Source: Ochotona curzoniae (Eukaryota; Chordata; Mammalia; Lagomorpha; Ochotonidae). From it: a stretch of 64,000 bases of DNA. The first letter of the stretch is position 1. The number at the start of each line of letters is the position of its first letter. Positions 47,110 to 59,063 of the stretch are shown here, piece by piece. Both the position numbers and the translations under genes were made by a program. The stretch lies in assembly GCF_017591425.1 (NCBI RefSeq), contig NW_024464918.1:12956001-13020000 (forward strand). Reading direction: 5' to 3'. The notes beneath the pieces were generated by a model. It did not search any database and was not told the DNA's origin. It saw nothing but the letters and a program-made list of their open reading frames with translations.

Positions 47110-49395
47110 CCAAGTCACAATTTTTATCTTGGAGTAAACCTTCTTCATTCCCATTCTGTCCAATAAGTGCTTCATTTTCTTCAGTCAAATAAAAGAGCCC
47201 ATGAAAAATCCAAGGACACTGTCTGGAGAAAGAGACCTGCACTAACACTCCAATCCCCTTTTATGCTGATGGTCTTTGAGTGAGTGCCTATTCAAATATG
47301 TCCTCCTAGGGAAGACCTGGGCAGCTCTGGACACTTCTGACTTGGGCCTTTGTTCCCCAGAGGCAGTTCTGGATCCCAGCCCCTGCATGACCCAGGCAGG
47401 TTGCTTAATTTAATATTGGAGGATGTTAAGTGGGAAATCAACATGACTGTTTTCAGGTCATCAAATTAAAAGTTTTCAGAGTGCCTCTTTTGAAAGGCCT
47501 CAGAGAACAGCTCAAATGAACTTCACACAAGGGGTTTTGTATAGCCCAGTGATGCCCCTTGGTGTCAGGATGAGTCACCCCCAACTTGAGGAGGTTGAAA
47601 GAAATATCATTGAAATCATGAATAATGGGTGATGTACTTACACCTGAAAAGGTTAAGGACAGGAATTAGTTGGCAGCAAAGAAAACAGCATGTGGGGGAG
47701 GCGAGCTACACATTCACTGGGTTTCTGGAACCCACTGGATTCACATTGAATGGTGTCAAGCTAGGAAAATAAAATTTAAAATCCAAAAAAATAAAAATAA
47801 AAGAAGGAATTTCTTTCATTTTAAGGAAAGACAACATATGGGCAGTTGTTGGTGGAGGATCCTTCCTCAGGGCAGAGGTAGACCTGCTGGCATCCGGAAG
47901 CCCTGCCAAATTCCAGATCTTAATCATGGCTGTGGAGCTGGGGTGGTGGTGAGGGTGTAGCTGACAGAAATCAGTGCATTTGAGCACATTCCAAGCATTT
48001 GGGGATCTTCAAAATGAACACTCTGTGGAAAGGCAGAGAAAACCCTAGAAGTGCTGAGCAATGGTGGAACATGTTTCATCCCAGTGGGGAGACATTTTAA
48101 GATAGTAAGTGGGTCAGAGGCATGTTTTGCCCTCCACATAAAAAGCAAGAGTGAGCTAAAAGAGCTGACAATTGTGTTTCCACAGATCTTTAATCAAATA
48201 CTTTCTGGGTAACTCATCCCTAGGGGCCCAACAAAGGTTGATCATCAAGAGGATGACCAAGTGCCTCACCACATGATGGTACCCCCACTTGAGTTTGTGT
48301 CTAAATGAAACAGAAAGATCCCAGTGATGTTGAGCCTATAGTCCCTATAAAGATGAGACCTTCATGAGGTCATACCACCATTGCTTCCATTACTGCATCA
48401 TCAGCTAGCATATGTAGACTGGGGGTTGTGTGCTGAGAATACTAACAATCACAAAGCCTGACAGTAAAGTCATGGACAAGGTTTGGGGTGGAACTGTACA
48501 CCTGGGGAAGGGAGAGCAGGCAGAACGAGATAGAGAGAGAAAGCTGAACTATGATGCTCATTAAAGTTGTTCTCCAATGGGCCTAAAAAGATGAGCTGTT
48601 ATGTATGGGTGGAGGTGGGCTGCCAAACAAGGGCATAATTCTGCACAAGGTGGCTCTTTGCAGCTCAGATCAGTCAGCCATAGCTACACTTTCCTAAGCT
48701 GCTTAAAGAACAACTCTTCACACTACATGTTAGTCCAGCATGGACTAAATTTATAGGTTTCAAACAACAATGCCCTTGAAAGCAAGTTCACAAATTCACC
48801 TGTTGCCCAAGTAATAACAGTATACGCAAAGGCTTAGAAGAAATGATGGCTGCCTTGAATTCCTTGAGCCATAGGTTATCATTCTCCAACATGTTCCATG
48901 TTTAAGGGAATTTTAAGGGTTCATTTGATGATCATTTATTCATTTCTTGGATTTTCTATATTGATTTTAGAACCTAAATGCTGAATTAACTTTGCTTGGC
49001 ATCCCCTGGTATAAATCAGAATGCCACATTTTCTGAAATGCCCTCTAATTTATACTCTCAGCTGTGTTGAATTTCTAGTTCCTTCAATGTTCCACATGAT
49101 TTCTCTCCATTTCCCCATGTATCTTTCAGGAACATTTGTACAGAGCAGTCTCCCATATAGGTTCCCTGGCATTGGGGAATTCATATCATTGAGCCTCCTC
49201 CTGAGCGGAAAAATAGATTTATGGGTACCTGACTTGATGGAGAGATGGATGACAAAAACTGATGGGCTTCTAGATATCAGAAAAAAAATCAAAAGGACTC
49301 TAATAGACAGTGTACCCAATGCTTAATGTGATACTTGATTAAAAACTGGAAGTTCGATTTCCAACAAACTCTGTTCTTGCAGGTGGCTGCCTTGT
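47110..49395. other. Intergenic stretch with no gene recognised
   Basis: Contains A-rich sequence near 47765-47815 and an unassigned, possibly ancient-transposon-like block at 48230-48480. The longest frame (49021-49326, 101 codons) has no recognised domain. Confidence 0.45.
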
Positions 49396-49399
49396 TTTC

Positions 49400-49715
49400 T
49401 CTGTGGACTTAAAGTTTTGCATAATGTTTTCTCTGTGTACCAATCCCATATTGGAGTGCCAGTTCAAGTCTTGGCTGTTGTGCTTCCAATTGAACTTGTT
49501 GTTAATGGCTCAAGGAAGGCAGCTGAAGATGGTCCAAGTACTTGGGGCTCCTCAACCAATAGGGAAGGCCCAAATGGCATTCCTGGCTCCTGGCTTTGGC
49601 CTGGCCTAGCGCTAGCTGTTGTTGCCATTTGGAGAATGAATCAGTGAATGGAAGATCAGTATCTTCTTGTTTATCCCTTTTCCTTCAAACAAACAAACCA
49701 ACCTTAAAAAAATAT
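49400..49715 (+). repeat. Old CSINE
   Basis: 'attggagtgccagttcaagtc', 'aaggcagctgaagatggtccaag', 'ttggagaatgaatcagtgaatgg', tail with (CAAA)n and A run. Confidence 0.8.
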
Positions 49716-49779
49716 TGTTAGGCATGGGTATACCCCTCTAAAACACTGGTGGCCAGGATACATCAATATTACAATTTAG

Positions 49780-50055
49780 CTTAAATATCAGCTCCTTGAA
49801 GAATTCTTCCATATACCTCTCAATCTAAATGAGTACCTCTCTACACTATCACATGCTATTATGGAATCCTCTCTTTTTTTCCTTCATAGCATTTGTCATC
49901 GTTTGAAACCCTATTTATATTTTTGTGACATTGTTCAATCTCTTCCAACTTCCCACATTCTGGCTGACTTTAAACTCAAGAAAGGTAAGATTCATTTCTG
50001 TTTCCTTAGCCTTAATGATCTAGTAACAAGCTCAGTGCTTGACATATTACTGTAA
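49780..50055 (+). repeat. LINE-2 3' region
   Basis: 'agctccttgaagaattcttccatatacc', 'atagcatttgtcatcg', 'ctcaagaaaggtaagattcatttctg', 'aacaagctcagtgcttgac' follow the L2 order. Confidence 0.65.
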
Positions 50056-50069
50056 TATATCACCATAGT

Positions 50070-50235
50070 AGCACATTACTTATTACTATTATTACTATCT
50101 AGTATTAATTGTTTATGATGTGTGAAAGACTGTTCAGAAGTGCTTTACATAACTCATCTCCTTCCATCTTTATAACAGTTCTATGAGGCAAGAATTACTA
50201 TTACTCTTATTTTATAATTGTTAATATTGAAAAAC
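50070..50235 (-). repeat. MIR fragment, antisense
   Basis: 'gaagtgctttacataactcatctcc' and 'gttctatgaggcaagaattactattac' are antisense MIR phrases. Confidence 0.7.
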
Positions 50236-50272
50236 ACAGCAGAGTTTGTTTGTCTAAAGAATCATATGTAGG

Positions 50273-50603
50273 GGACCTGACGTGATGGCGCAGTGGTTAA
50301 GGTCCTCGCCTTGCACCCCGGGATCCCATATGGGTGCCGGTTCTAATCCCGGCAGCCCCGCTTCCCATCCAGCTCCCTGCCTGTGGCCCGGGAAAGCAGT
50401 CGAGGACGGCCCAAAGCTTTGGGACCCTGCACCCCTGTGGGAGACCCAGAAGAGGCTCCTGGCTTCGGATTGGCTCAGCTCCAGCCATTGCAGCTCACTT
50501 AGGGAGTGAACCATCGGATGGAAGATCTTCCTCTCTGTCTCTCCTCTCTGTATATCCGCCTTTCCAATAAAAATAAAATAAATCTTAAAAAAAATTGTCC
50601 TTT
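50273..50603 (+). repeat. Young full-length CSINE with perfect target-site duplication
   Basis: Bounded by AAGAATCATATGTAGG at 50257-50272 and 50604-50619 (16 bp, perfect). Carries an intact A box (TGGCGCAGTGG), B box (GGTTCTAATCC) and AATAAAATAAATCTTA(n) tail. The 86-residue frame on the reverse strand is SINE translation. Confidence 0.97.
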
Positions 50604-50619
50604 AAGAATCATATGTAGG

Positions 50620-51667
50620 AAGTAGTAGTGCTGACATTTAAGCCCAGCCATAGCCAACTCTAGTTCAGGAGGCATCCTGAGTTGGTAACTGAGTGAATCA
50701 TGACAAATATTTGTTGGATGAATGAATGAATCACAAGAAATATTACTGGATTTTAGGTGGCATTAGAAATTAGAAATGAGATAACACTCTGTATCTTTGA
50801 GCCAATCTCCTAGCCAGTTAAAAAATGTCTCCTACAGTTGCTTTGATTTAGTTCTCCAGAGCCTTCTGAAATACTTTTCAGGATTCATTTATTTTCCCAG
50901 TTGGGAAACTATGATGGGATGGATAATCTTTGTAAGAAGCTGAAATTTACTTCTATGGGAAGTCCATCTGTAATAATTACCCTGCCTTTAATAGAATTTC
51001 ATTTACTCCTATGTTTCCAATTAGTTGGCAGCTTTTATCTGAGTGATACCTCAGGCCTATGATCAAATCATAGTATACTGTTCTCCCTGTTGTACTGTAG
51101 TATCCATAGAGTGGGTATTAGGCTTTCTAGGCATTGTTTGTCCAGGATGAAGTAGAATATGGTTGTTGATCTCTGTGTCCTTGCTAAGTTGCAATGGAAT
51201 GATTTCATAGTGTAATAATAATTCCTTTATTTTATAGCTGAAAAGTTACAAATAATACATTTGCATGCTTGGTTTCAGATAATTTTCTCTATATATCAAT
51301 TTGATTTGCATTATTTTTTGATTGAAAGTTTTAGGATAGCAGGGATAAAAGCAGCAGGAGAGATGCCCTGAGGATTAGAGAGGCTGGGTGGCTTGCGCAG
51401 GGCCAAACTAAGTTCCATTCTAAAACATATTCTTTCTGGAAATTGTTCTTACTAGCTATCATGTTTTCTCATAAACCTGGTCGGTTTTATAACTCATGGC
51501 TATTTTCAGTATGTTGCAATAAAAATTTTATCTGGCAATTAATTTCCCACCCTAGTAAGTATGAAAATTAGACATCTTTTAGGACAAAGATGTATGTATA
51601 AAAACAACTGAATCATCTAGTAAGTACTGGTCTACAGGATCTTTCAGGCAACATAACATCTGGTTTC
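50620..51667. other. Intergenic stretch with no gene recognised
   Basis: AT-rich. A short L2-like end 'aaatatttgttggatgaatgaatgaatc' lies at about 50706-50735. No open frame of interest. Confidence 0.5.
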
Positions 51668-51683
51668 AGAATTCTGTGCTCCC

Positions 51684-53323
51684 CACAAGAACCAAGAAAG
51701 GGAGCAGCACAGACCAGGACAGGGAATGGTACCCACTAGCATACATTTGGCACAGGTCAGAAGCGGACCAGGCTGAACCAGTTCACATCACCTACTGGTG
51801 AATCTGAAAACCAGAATAGTATGGGTCGAGCCAGGCTAGGTCACAACACATACCAGTACACACTACAGCTGGGACTGGGTGCCAGCTGGGCTGGGCTAGG
51901 CTGTAACCCCCATCAGCATGAGCTGAAATTGGGGGTGGGCTGGGCTGGGCCAGCCAAGCTATAGCACCCACTGGCAAATGCTGAGGTGAGGTAGTCCATG
52001 CCAGACTGGGCTGCAGCATCCAACAAGCACACATGAGAACCAGAGGGAGGGGTAAGCAAAGCTTGTAGGTGGAATATGGAGGGTTCCCCTGCAGGACCAC
52101 CACTCCCACTGGAGAGCATGAGTTGGGTTATGGCAGATCAAACTGGGCAGAACTACAACACCTATGGGCCTCATGTGAGCTAAATCAGGGAAAAGCCAGG
52201 CTGGGCTAAGTGGTTGAGGGTTGGTTGGACTCTGCCACAGTATCAGTTGGCAGATGCTGGCACTGGGGGCTAATTCTGTCAAGTTTAGCTGCAGAACCAC
52301 CTGGAGAGTGCATGATTCGGGAGTGGGAGTGGGCCCAGTACGGAAATAATGGGCACCTTTCTCTTGGGTTATCACTCCTACTGGAAAGCATGAAAACCAG
52401 GACTGGGCAGGCATGGCTAGACAGAACAGCACCCACCAGCATGTGTGTGGGCTGGACAGTAGGGTTGGTTAGGTTGAACTAGGCTTCAATGCTCTGTGAC
52501 ATGGTTAAGAGCTGACTGGGATGTGGGACAGACTGAACAAGTCTGCGGTACATACTGGCAAGCATGGGAACCAGGGTAGGGGGCAGGCCTGGTGGGGTTA
52601 TTGGGAGTTGCCCCAACTGACTGAAGCTCCCACTGGTTTGCGTGAAAGCTGAGTGTGAAGTGGACAGAATCAGGTTGGACTGCAACACCCATTTGTTTGT
52701 GTAGAAGACAGGGATGGAAGCAGAACTGACCCAGCAATAGCAACCAGCAGCATATGCATAAGCTGATTGGGGTGACAAACTGTTCCAGACCCTGTACTGG
52801 CAAACACACACAAGAATCAGGTCTGAGATCACCTCAGACAAAGTTTCTTTGAGGATCCCTCCAACTGAACTGCTGATCTCAGAACCCCAATCATGAATAG
52901 AAGTGCAGGTTCCATGGTCTAACCATGGAGTGCATGTGTCAAAGCTGAACCTCCTCAGAGGCTCAGACAGAGCAGTGACAACACGTCCAGGTGCCCATAG
53001 AAGATGTGGCAGTACACTGGGGTCTGCAGAGGACACTTGGTACTACAACAGAGGATGGAGAACAGAACAAATCAATCATCTATCCCAGCCATGTGTGGCA
53101 GTGAAAATCTGGGCAAACGGAGATTCTAAGGTGGACTATGTTAGTCAGTAGATTCTGGAGAGATTGCGTCATGCTTGGAATGGCAAGACTAGCAGCAATT
53201 CAGAACTGTTGAACTCTCAAAACCACTTGAGCAGTGCCCTCGGAGCATGCCCCATGTCGAGGACCCTAGGATGGGTGGGAGGCTGCTGGGTGGGGGTTCT
53301 TCCCCCCCCTTACTCCAGATACA

Positions 53324-53378
<55 letters not shown>

Positions 53379-53469
53379 CAGTATTATCCACTTTCCTGTA
53401 GCCCTTGACCCTTTGTGCCCTAATCAATTATGTAAAGATTATCAAAATAAAATAATTAAAAAAAAAAAA
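51684..53469 (+). mobile_element. Degenerate-tandem-repeat retroposon, copy 2, flanked by TSD
   Basis: Bounded by AGAATTCTGTGCTCCC at 51668-51683 and 53470-53485 (16 bp), directly after a 3' A tail, which are hallmarks of L1-mediated retroposition. The 5' two thirds (about 51730-52830) consist of about 17 degenerate units of about 58 bp. Each starts near 'aacacccactggcaagcatgagaacc' and runs into 'ggactgggcaggctgggctag'. The 3' part is unique, then a (GA)n tract and CCTGTAGCCCTTGACCC ... AATAAAATAATTA(n). The 185-codon antisense frame at 52479-53036 has no recognisable domain. It could be a non-autonomous composite or the long 3'UTR of a local L1 lineage. Confidence 0.88.
53329..53373 (+). 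repeat. (GA)n microsatellite inside the retroposon
   Basis: An uninterrupted run of about 22 GA units. Copy 1 has only 'gggaaaatatattaatg' here, so the expansion is specific to copy 2. Confidence 0.97.
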
Positions 53470-53688
53470 AGAATTCTGTGCTCCCAACAGACTACATGGA
53501 CCAGGCAGTTTTACTACATGCTTTAAAAACTCTTTTGGACCAAATATCTCTGAATATGGCAACACTGCTTGTCATCTTAACTGGTAGGAATCAACATCAC
53601 CATACTTTGAATCTGAAATACAAGTGAAAGAAGCAACTTTCAATATTGATTACCAGCTGCTTACATGAACTGCCCAAAGTCATTTTTC

Positions 53689-53795
53689 AAAATCATACTC
53701 ATTTTCCATGCGCAATTCCATTTCTATTTTCCCTAAGTTGTTCAAATCATACTCATTTTCCATACCTAGTTCCACTTTTATTTACCCTAAGCAGT
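53689..53795 (+). repeat. 54-bp tandem duplication
   Basis: AATCATACTCATTTTCCAT occurs at 53691 and again at 53745. The segments after each (ending 'ccctaag') also correspond. Confidence 0.85.
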
Positions 53796-54029
53796 CTTTC
53801 TGAGTCCTCTAAATTAGAATGGGTATTTCATTCTCTCATAACAATGCTAGTATTTTCCATTTCTGCTATAAAATTTGTTAGTATACTCTGTATTATTTAT
53901 ATTTTCCTGTTTCATTCACCAATCAGTGCGAATTTATTGACATTCAACATTGTTAACTGTGAGCTGAGTGTTTTAGATGTTTTTCTTTCTTTCTTTATAT
54001 GTTTTTCTTATTCTTTGCAGTGATGTTAT

Positions 54030-54135
54030 ACAGCAGGTGCTATGACATTACTACAGATGAGGAAACTGAGGTTTGGAGGTCATAACTTCTCCAGGTTTCT
54101 GTGCTAACTTGGTTCCAGAGCTGGACTCATAAGTT
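54030..54135 (-). repeat. MIR fragment, antisense
   Basis: 'acagatgaggaaactgaggtttggagg' and 'ttggttccagagctggactc' define it. Confidence 0.75.
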
Positions 54136-54199
54136 CTTAGAAGGCAGATGGCACGATTTTTTATTTTCTCCACTAACATAGTATTTGGCATGCAGTGGC

Positions 54200-54248
54200 T
54201 GTGTGTGTGTATGTATGTATCTATCTATCTATCTATATACACACACAT
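54200..54248 (+). repeat. Compound microsatellite (TG)n(TATG)n(ATCT)n(AC)n
   Basis: Successive dinucleotide and tetranucleotide tracts. Confidence 0.95.
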
Positions 54249-54334
54249 ATTTGTGATTATAGTCATAGACCCAGAACATATAAGCCTACACTCAGTGACA
54301 CAAAACCCATGGTATCAGCTACTCAAAGCCAGAT

Positions 54335-54630
54335 GCAGTGGCAGGCATTTGACTTAGTGGTTGAGATTCTAGTTGAGATGCACATTTCCCCTATTGGAGT
54401 GATTCTGGCTCTGCCTTCCAATTCCAGTGTCCTGCCAATGCACAAGCTTGGGAGGCAGCAAATGATGGCTCAAGTACCTGAGTCCCTGTCAACTACATGG
54501 AAGCCTAGACTGAGTTTCCAGATCATAACTTTGGCCCCAGGCAAAATTCTGGTTGTTGTAGGCATTTGGGGAGTATTCCAGCAGAGAGGAGTTCTGTCTC
54601 TTTGCTTCTCAAATAAAAACAAAAACCCAG
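54335..54630 (+). repeat. Old CSINE
   Basis: 'gatgcagtggcaggcatttgac', 'gcttgggaggcagcaaatgatgg', 'aggcatttggggagtattccagc', tail 'ctcaaataaaaacaaaaac'. Confidence 0.8.
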
Positions 54631-54927
54631 TGCCAGGCATTAAATTGAAGAGTTAAGAACTCTTAAATTGAGAAAAAAAAAAGAGTATTTGGAAGCTATA
54701 TTATGACAGTGACTTTCTGCCATCTTTCATCAAGTGGCCAAAGGAAATACTGAAAATATTGAACAGTAGTCTAAAGTTTTGATTTTAAACTTGAGTGGAG
54801 TAAGAGCTGGACAATTTCTGTTAAATTAGAAAATATCTCTTATCTTAGCAGTTGGTCAAAGAATTCTCTGAAAGAAAAGCTCCTCCTGACAGCAAGGAAA
54901 AGAAACCCTTAAAAATACCTTTACTGG

Positions 54928-55108
54928 GGCCCGGCGCGGTGGCGCAAGTGGTTAAGGTCCTCATCTTGCACGCCTGGGATCCCATATGGGCATGGTATCG
55001 GCCCGTTGCGCTCACTTGGGGAGTGAATCATCGGACGGAAGATCTTCCTCTCTGTCTCCCCTCTCTGTATATCTGCCTTTCCAATAAAAAAAAAAAAACT
55101 CTTTTTAA
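54928..55108 (+). repeat. Internally deleted young CSINE with perfect TSD
   Basis: Flanked by AAAAATACCTTTACTGG at 54911-54927 and 55109-55125 (17 bp, perfect). The head GCCCGGCGCGGTGGCGCA and the 3' end are intact. The middle is missing between 'cccatatggg' and 'catggtatcggcccg' (roughly 150 bp), which removes the B box. Confidence 0.95.
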
Positions 55109-55386
55109 AAAAATACCTTTACTGGAGAAACTTGGACTCTGAGCACACAAAATGCAGTGCTTAAGCAAAGAGAAGAATGAATTTGTTGTTCTAGAAAGGG
55201 AGAGAGCAATTTGAGAGAGACAGGGTGAATGAGCTAGGCCAACTGTGCATGATACAGTCTCTCACAGCACTCTTTTGGCTTCATTGAATCCTTGAAAGCT
55301 TAGCAAATGGCTGGGGAGAAATAGATTACTCTTGGAAAATGTCTTGTGACATCAGGGTATAATGGAACTTAAGAGAAGAAAGAAAG

Positions 55387-55700
55387 AGGCCTGGCATGAT
55401 AGCATAGTGGTTAAAGTCCTTGTCTTGCATGTGTCAGGACACAGGTTCTAACCCTGACAGTCCTGCTTCCCATTCAGCTCACTGCTTGGGACCTGGGAAA
55501 GCAGTCAAGGACCGACCCAAAGCCTTGGGACCCTACACCCGCATGGGAGACCCAGAAGAGCTCCTGGCTCCTGGCTTCAGATTGACTCAGCTCCAGCTGT
55601 TGCAGTCACTTGGGGAGTAAATCATCAGACGGAAGATCCTCCTCTCTGTATATCTGCCTTTCCAATAAAAATAAATAAATCTTTTTTAAAAAGAGAGAAA
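55387..55700 (+). repeat. CSINE, intermediate age
   Basis: 'gcctggcatgatagcatagtgg', 'acctgggaaagcagtcaagg', tail AATAAATAAATCTTTTTTA. Similar purine-rich AGAAAGAA flanks on both sides suggest a duplication in low-complexity sequence. Confidence 0.92.
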
Positions 55701-55704
55701 AGAA

Positions 55705-57795
55705 AGAAGGAAAACTCAATTTACAAAAACCTATTGGAAACCTATAGGATGTTTTTGTGAGTGGTCAGAAAATAGATTTGGGAGGTCTAGAAGGAAATCT
55801 CTGCCGTAGAACTTTCTAGCTAATTGACATGGGGCGAAGCTGTTAGGTGTCACTGTAATATTTTTAATGTGGGTCACCCTCCAACCCAGGCACTGTGGAC
55901 ATCATGAAGGCAAGTAGCATTATTATCTGGTTTCTTTTGCTCCTGAGCACAGCACTTGGCAGCCAGAGAAGTTTGTTGTAGATATAGACTCACGAATGAG
56001 CATGTCTGTGTTCTTGTTACTTCTGTGAAGCTTGAACAAGTTAATGAATATGAAAAAAGTATTTTAAAAACCCACATAATTTGCCTGTTTACCAGGAATT
56101 CTATCACAGCTAGCTACCGCATTAGAAATAATTTAGCCAAATCCATTTTACTAAGATTTGGTTAATGTTTTAGAATTAGTAGAGGTAATTGTTAACATTG
56201 AAGGCTACTTGAAGGGTTCTGGGGAAAAGTTTTTATATTTTACAAAGGAGCCTAATTAGCCCATAGGAAGATGGACAATAGCAACAAATATGGAAAGGGG
56301 CACTTGGGAGCAAGGGGACTTTCTAATTTTCTTTAAACAGGACATACTTTCCTCATGCCCAAGAATGCCAAGACTTCAGCATCTTTTCACTATGACTCCC
56401 GGAAGAATTAGCACAGTTCCAACAGGCTCTATCTTTAACTTACTTGCTATGTGAAACTATACACATCACGAAACTAGAAAAAAGTGATCAAACCACATAG
56501 TGATTGTGGAAACTGGCCATCAGTATGGGCTACAAGCCATGTGAATTTTGTGTTTCCTTTGGGGGGTGTTATGCAAAAATAGCTCCCATTCATTTAAAGC
56601 AGTATCTGCCTTGCACAACGACTTTTTTTTTTCATAGCACCATGAATGATTTATGACTTTCTGACATTGCATCCCACAAGATTACATAAGGAACAGAGAA
56701 AAACAAGCAACGGTGCCAAACATAGAAAAAAAAAATTCAGAAAGCGGAATTCATCTTGACTTTGGTCACTCAATAGTATCTACTCACCAAGGGTGTTCAT
56801 TCTTTATTCCAAAGTGTCCCCCTTTTCTGTGGTGATCCCCCAGTGCCAGCACCCGGTAATCATGTCAGTGTGAGGCCCCTACGTTGTCCTGAAATGTGTA
56901 ACTGTTGGGATCCTCCCTTCCCAGGGAACTTTGCAGTCAGATTGCAAGTCGTTTCATTAGTTTGGTTAATGATTGAACAAAAACATTGATGGGAGTAATA
57001 TCTACCAGGCTTATCATTTTTAATATCACAGAAGCATGGATTCATAGGGTTTGCAGGGACCTGGAGCTACCCATGGTTTGATAGCTAAAGCCACTGAGGG
57101 CCAGCATGGGGAAGTGACTGCTCAAAGTCATGGGGCTGGATTCCCTCAAAGCAGAGTGATGGACATAATGCAAACCTCAAATTTTGTCATCTGCGTATTT
57201 ATTTACCAAAAAGCTTCATCTCTTTGTGGAAGTGATAACACTGGATATTTTACGACTTTTGAGATTTTGGGGCTTCTCTAATGGCATTTCCTGTGCCGAC
57301 TTAATAATTAAGCCATAACCAATCCTGAGCAGTGAGGAGAGAGGCAACTGCTCAAAGGCAAGGGGCTTATGTTGAAGTCAGAATTACGGCTAGCAGGCTG
57401 GGTGGAAGGATTTGTTGCCCTAAGGTCTTGGTCAGAAGCCAAACACAGAAATGAGGTTTACTGGAAATCCAATGTTTGGTTCCGTTGTCTGTGTAGGGTA
57501 CCAGACTTGACAAGTGAGTGGGAGATGATAAGCCTAAATGAATTAAAGGAGATACATAGGGCAGGATGGTTCAGGGGTCAGAGTGTGTGCTGTGGTCCAG
57601 CAAGACCCCATAGAATAATGAAGACCTAATTACTGGCTTCAAGGAGCAAGTCTGACTCCTGTTGTTTCAAGCATAAAGATGAGGATTAAAAAACCTACTA
57701 CCATTACCTCTCAGAAAAGAAAATCAGATCCAGAGTGACATTTTGAGTATGACTCCATGTACACAGACACTTGTTTTAGTCTGTGGAATGGCATG
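55705..57795. other. Intergenic stretch with no gene recognised
   Basis: Unique-looking sequence without young repeats. Small frames only, including 86 codons at 57369-57629 with no recognised domain. Confidence 0.5.
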
Positions 57796-57799
57796 TGCC

Positions 57800-57990
57800 A
57801 CTCAGGGTTCTGGTGAAAAGCATGAATTTATGAGTCAGAAATCCTGATTTGCTTCATGGCTCTGCCTTTTACTAGTTGTATCAATCCAGGCAAGTCACCC
57901 AACATGTATAGTTCTTAGAATAAAATCTGGGAAGGTCTGAGATAATGTATGTCAGGCAAGCAACACAGTGGCACAAATTAAAGCTATGAA
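57800..57990 (+). repeat. MIR
   Basis: 'catggctctgccttttactagttgtatcaatccaggcaagtcaccc' is a clear MIR core. Confidence 0.8.
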
Positions 57991-58019
57991 AATGTATCAT
58001 TATTTATTTGGGCTCATAT

Positions 58020-58175
58020 TTGGAAATAAATTTGGATTTGATACCAATCTCTGTGGCTTACTGACTTGTGTGCCCTTTGGTGATGACAGTCTCTTTGAAT
58101 TTCAGTTTCTCATCTGTAAAATGGGGAGAACTTGCACATGGTATGATGTGACAATTAAATGAGATAACAGAGGAC
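58020..58175 (+). repeat. Second MIR in tandem orientation
   Basis: 'cagtttctcatctgtaaaatggggagaac' and 'gacaattaaatgagataac' identify it, preceded by a decayed 5' part. Confidence 0.8.
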
Positions 58176-58211
58176 TCAGCCCCCACCATACTCAAAGAAA
58201 AGTAATTTTAG

Positions 58212-58537
58212 TGGGCCTGGCGGCGTGGCCTAGCAGCTAAAGTCCTTGCCTTGAACATGCTGGGATCCCATAGGGGTGCTGGTTCTAATCTTGGCAGCCC
58301 CACTTCCCATCCAGCTCCCTGCTTGTGGCCTGGGAAAGCAGTTGAGGATGGTGCAAAGCCCTGGGATCCTGCACCCATGTGGGAGACCTGGAGGAAGTTC
58401 CTGGCTTCTGGCTTTGGATTGGCTCAGCACCAGCCATTGTGGTCACTTGGGGAGTGAATCATCGGACGGAAGATCTTCCTGTCTCTCCTCCTCTCTGTAT
58501 ATATGACTTTCCAATAAATAAATAAATCTTAAAAAAA
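58212..58537 (+). repeat. CSINE with near-perfect TSD
   Basis: AAAGAAAAGTAATTTTAG (58194-58211) and AAAGAAAGGTAATTTTAG (58538-58555) form an 18-bp duplication with one mismatch. Full-length body with 'ggcctagcagctaaagtcc' head and AATAAATAAATCTTA(n) tail. Confidence 0.95.
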
Positions 58538-59063
58538 AAAGAAAGGTAATTTTAGGGAACTTATGGCACCATGTCAAAGATAAAATATTGGGTGATGGAG
58601 TCATAGAAACAAAAAGAAGAATGCTTATAAAAGTGTTTTCAGTGATTTTTATTTTCTTCATTGATTGAGTCAGTGTTTGAAAATAAATCGTGTTTACGGT
58701 GAATTTGTTTTATTGAAAGGAAAAACGGGTTAGCAAATAGCAAAATCTAAATAAACACAGATAAAACCTAGTGTTTGTTTTGCAATCTATTTGCTAAGGA
58801 TAAGCAGATGAAGCCAAAAGAAGACAAGTGTAGGCTGCAACAGAGACTTCTCCAGAAATCACTGTGGCTGGTCTTGGACCAACTTAATTAGTTTTTACAC
58901 ATTGTCATATTGGGCTAAGTGTTTTGTTCTGTACACAGGGTCACAGCCAGCAGTCGGGATTATCTTGACGGCCAATATCCTGGTCTAGCACATCCTAGTT
59001 AACAGAATTTTGACCTGGAAGTCATTCCAGCCCATTATTAGGTAAGCTTCTATGCTTTTTATT

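Noticed and set aside
50273..50360. tRNA-like Pol III A and B boxes
   Set aside because: These belong to the CSINE head. There is no cloverleaf with an intact acceptor stem, so it is not a tRNA gene; the same applies to the other CSINE copies.
52479..53036. 185-codon antisense open frame inside retroposon copy 2
   Set aside because: It lies antisense across the degenerate-repeat block. A closely similar frame in copy 1 follows from DNA identity rather than coding constraint, and no domain is recognisable.
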